Shown here piece by piece: positions 13,927 through 16,215 of a stretch of DNA of 16,215 nucleotides. The notes beneath the pieces were generated by a model that was not told where the DNA came from, did not search any database, and was given only the letters and a program-made list of their open reading frames with translations. The stretch is from Pseudomonadota bacterium (lineage in GTDB: Bacteria > Pseudomonadota > Alphaproteobacteria > Ferrovibrionales > Ferrovibrionaceae). Position 1 is the first letter of the stretch. Each line of letters starts with the position of its first letter. The position numbers were made by a program, and so were the translations under genes. The stretch lies in NCBI GenBank assembly GCA_023434425.1, contig JAEYSS010000053.1, forward strand, positions 1 to 16,215, in the 5' to 3' direction.

Positions 13927-16215
13927 ATGGCCGATGCGCCGACGACCAAGCGGCAGGGCGGAATCCGTCAGCGGCTTTATTTGGCGGTGGGGGCGATAGC
14001 TTCCTTTGCCCTGATTTCGGCGGTCACGGGCTGGGTTTCCCTGTCTCGTCTCGACCGGGCGATCACGACCGTTACTGACGACGGGGTATCGGCCGTCGTT
14101 GCCGCCCTGGCGCTGGCAGAGCGGGTCGCGGATATGGCCGGGGCTGCCCCGGATCTGGTTTCCGCAGCGAACGAGGCCGAACTCAAGGCCACCGCGACGG
14201 GCAACAAGGAGCGCGAAGCCGACATTCGCTCCGTGCTCGATCTCGTCTCCGCCCGCGTGACCGGTGAAACCCTGGAGAAGATCCAGTCCGAAACCACCGG
14301 TCTGCTGGCCAATATCAACCGGCTGGAACAACTGGTTGCGGCCCGGATTCAGACGAGCGCTCAACGCGTGCAGGAAACCCAGGCCCTCTCCAAGGCACAT
14401 GAAGGCTTTCTGCGGTTTGCCAACCCGCTGATTGACGATGCCGTGGTCGACCTGACCGGCAGTATGCAGAATGTGACGCGCAGCGGGGATGTCACGCGCA
14501 TCGAGCGATCGCTGACCCGCATGGCCAATAACGACCTGGCACTTGTGCAGGCGACGGCCACACTCATCGGCGAGGTCAACAATGCCGTCGGCCAGCTTGC
14601 GGTCGGCGCTCAAGCCGACACCCGTGCGGGCCTGACTGAGATGGCCAAACGGTTCGCGGCCTCAGCGGAGCGGGTAACCAAGGCTCTTTCTGTTGTTGAA
14701 AAGATCAATCCGCATCCCGAACTGATCAAGGCGACCAAGGAAGTGCTGTCCTACGGGGATGAAGGCACGGGACTGTTCAGCTTTCGGGAACAGGAACTCG
14801 ATTCACAGGAATATTCGTTGTCCACGCTACGTACCAGTCGCGACGCCGCCAAACGGTTGGGTGCGTTGGCGCAAAATGTGGTCGATGATGCGAATCTCGG
14901 CGTAGCCAGCGCGACGCAGCAGGCGAAGAGCGTGAGCATGGTCGGCATGACCACGCTGGTGGTCGTTGCCATCGCCAGCCTTGCCGCTGCATTCCTGGTC
15001 GGCTGGCTTTATATCGGCCGCCGCATTGCCGATCCTTTGGCTTCGCTGACGGGATCCATGGGGCGCCTCGCAAACCGTGAATGGGCGACTGAGGTACCGG
15101 ACCGCGAACGCAGTGACGAGATTGGCGCGATGGCGCGGGCCGTGCAGGTGTTCAAGGAAAACGGCCTTGAGAACGAGCAGTTGCAGCTCGAAGTCGAGCG
15201 CAATCGCCTCAGTGCGGAAGAGCAGCGCAAGGCGCAGGAAGACCTGCTGGATCGCGCTGTCGGCGAAGTGGTGGGCGCTGCCGCGGGTGGCGATATGTCG
15301 GCCCGTATCGACACGACGACACTGAGCGGTATGACTGCGCGTCTGGGTGAGCGCATGAACGGCTTGCTCGGGACGGTCGATAAAGTGTTTGTCAGTCTGG
15401 GCGACGCACTGGGCGCGATGGCGCGCGGCGATTTCACACACCGCATCGAGGCCGACTATGACGGCGTGTTCGATCGCCTGAAGCAGGATGCCAATCGCAC
15501 CGCGGAGCAGCTGTCGGAAACCGTCGGCAAGGTGAACTTCGCTGCCTCGTCGGTGCGCGATGCCGCCGCCGAGATTTCCACCGGTAGCAGCGACCTGGCC
15601 GGCCGCACCGAGCAGCAGGCGGCAAGCCTGGAGGAAACCGCAGCCTCGATGCACGAGATCACTGCCACGGTGAAGCAGAATGCTGACAATGCTGAAGCCG
15701 CCAACAAGCTGGCGGCCACGGCGCGCAGTACGGCGGAGAACGGCGGCAGCGTGGTGCAGGATGCCGTCGCTGCGGTCAGTCGGATCGAGGGCAGTGCACA
15801 GAAGATCAGCGACATCGTGGGCCTGATCGACGAGATCGCTTTCCAGACCAACCTGCTGGCCCTGAATGCGTCGGTCGAAGCCGCGCGTGCGGGCGAGGCC
15901 GGCAAGGGCTTTGCCGTGGTGGCGCAGGAGGTGCGCGCGCTCGCACAGCGTTCGGCCAATGCGTCGAAAGACATCAAGGCGCTGATCAACGAGTCGAATG
16001 CGCAGGTGAAAACGGGCGCGGCGCTGGTCAATCAGACCGGTCAGTCGCTGAGCGAGATCGTCAGCGCCATCAAGAAGGTCAGCGATATCGTCGCCGAGAT
16101 TGCGGCGGCCTCACGCGAACAGGCGACCGGGCTGGAGCAGGTGAACACCGCGGTCGGCAGCATGGACGAGATGACCCAGCGCAACGGCGCATTGGTGGAA
16201 CAGACCACCGCCTCG
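13927..16215 (+). CDS. Methyl-accepting chemotaxis protein (3' partial)
   Basis: A transmembrane chemoreceptor that signals to CheA/CheW. The frame is open to the last base, giving 763 visible residues with the end outside the window. It has a short cytoplasmic start, a first membrane helix (about 18-40), a periplasmic region of roughly 295 residues that looks all-helical, and a second helix (about 336-363). A HAMP domain follows, with its proline at 370 (IADPLASL). Two further HAMP-like segments (about 443-485 and 488-535, each with a GD...RI element) come before the signalling domain. The methylation-type helix EQQAASLEETAASM is at 562-575, and the hairpin tip IAFQTNLLALNASVEAARAG at 637-656 is typical. 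I see no Cache or PAS fold in the sensor; a helical-bundle type (HBM- or TorS-like) is my guess. The ATG at 13927 is preceded by GGGGGAA, and an in-frame TAG at 13903 limits any extension. The ligand is unknown. Confidence 0.95.
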   Translation, partial: MADAPTTKRQGGIRQRLYLAVGAIASFALISAVTGWVSLSRLDRAITTVTDDGVSAVVAALALAERVADMAGAAPDLVSAANEAELKATATGNKEREADIRSVLDLVSARVTGETLEKIQSETTGLLANINRLEQLVAARIQTSAQRVQETQALSKAHEGFLRFANPLIDDAVVDLTGSMQNVTRSGDVTRIERSLTRMANNDLALVQATATLIGEVNNAVGQLAVGAQADTRAGLTEMAKRFAASAERVTKALSVVEKINPHPELIKATKEVLSYGDEGTGLFSFREQELDSQEYSLSTLRTSRDAAKRLGALAQNVVDDANLGVASATQQAKSVSMVGMTTLVVVAIASLAAAFLVGWLYIGRRIADPLASLTGSMGRLANREWATEVPDRERSDEIGAMARAVQVFKENGLENEQLQLEVERNRLSAEEQRKAQEDLLDRAVGEVVGAAAGGDMSARIDTTTLSGMTARLGERMNGLLGTVDKVFVSLGDALGAMARGDFTHRIEADYDGVFDRLKQDANRTAEQLSETVGKVNFAASSVRDAAAEISTGSSDLAGRTEQQAASLEETAASMHEITATVKQNADNAEAANKLAATARSTAENGGSVVQDAVAAVSRIEGSAQKISDIVGLIDEIAFQTNLLALNASVEAARAGEAGKGFAVVAQEVRALAQRSANASKDIKALINESNAQVKTGAALVNQTGQSLSEIVSAIKKVSDIVAEIAAASREQATGLEQVNTAVGSMDEMTQRNGALVEQTTAS

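Noticed and set aside
13788..14078. 96-codon plus-strand frame spanning the intergenic region and the receptor start
   Set aside because: It overlaps the receptor N-terminus in another frame and ends inside it; the receptor has the ribosome site and membrane helix.
1..16215. Mobile elements, CRISPR arrays, tRNA genes, toxin-antitoxin or defence genes
   Set aside because: No transposase, integrase, array-like repeats or tRNA-like clover patterns were seen; gene content is housekeeping and metabolic.

Overview
The window reads as ordinary GC-rich chromosome of an alphaproteobacterium. The best guess is a Rhodospirillales-like lineage, from three signs: trpG-trpD-trpC run straight into moaC-moeA, there is a PAS_5-type (DUF1488-independent) small protein, and there is a large multi-HAMP chemoreceptor. 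Genus cannot be assigned from sequence alone. Coding density is very high; the longest gene-free stretch is 178 bp. I saw no RNA genes, insertion sequences, phage genes, CRISPR arrays or toxin-antitoxin pairs.

Layout, left to right. (1) 1-3066 (+): mfd, the transcription-repair coupling factor, cut at its 5' end by the window edge. (2) 3073-4244 (-): a two-gene unit of an FrnE/DsbA-like thioredoxin-fold protein followed 2 nt later by a PAS_5-family protein; it converges on mfd. (3) 4361-5122 (+): a short-chain dehydrogenase/reductase, divergent from the FrnE-like gene across a 116-bp region with GACCG repeats. (4) 5127-13748 (-): nine consecutive genes. In transcription order they are trpG, trpD, trpC, moaC, moeA, an RNase Z-like metallo-beta-lactamase-fold hydrolase, an MFS transporter, an acyl-CoA synthetase/ligase and a conserved-looking hypothetical protein. 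(5) 13927-16215 (+): a methyl-accepting chemotaxis protein, cut at its 3' end by the window edge.

The central block is the most organised part. trpG/trpD, trpD/trpC and trpC/moaC each overlap by 4 nt (ATGA), moeA follows after 13 nt and the hydrolase after 2 nt, so these six genes almost certainly share a transcript. They supply steps of tryptophan synthesis (glutamine amidotransferase, anthranilate phosphoribosyltransferase, indole-3-glycerol-phosphate synthase) and two molybdenum-cofactor steps (cyclic pyranopterin synthesis and molybdate insertion). trpE is not beside trpG here, and the position after moeA, often held by lexA in alphaproteobacteria, is held by the hydrolase. The MFS transporter and the ligase overlap by one base (TAATG) and look like an uptake-plus-activation pair for an organic acid.

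I did not find a convincing undescribed system. The points most worth a second look are the operon variant around trpGDC-moaC-moeA, the chemoreceptor with a long helical sensor region and apparent tandem HAMP units, the unassigned 229-residue protein, and two small dyads in the divergent promoter regions.
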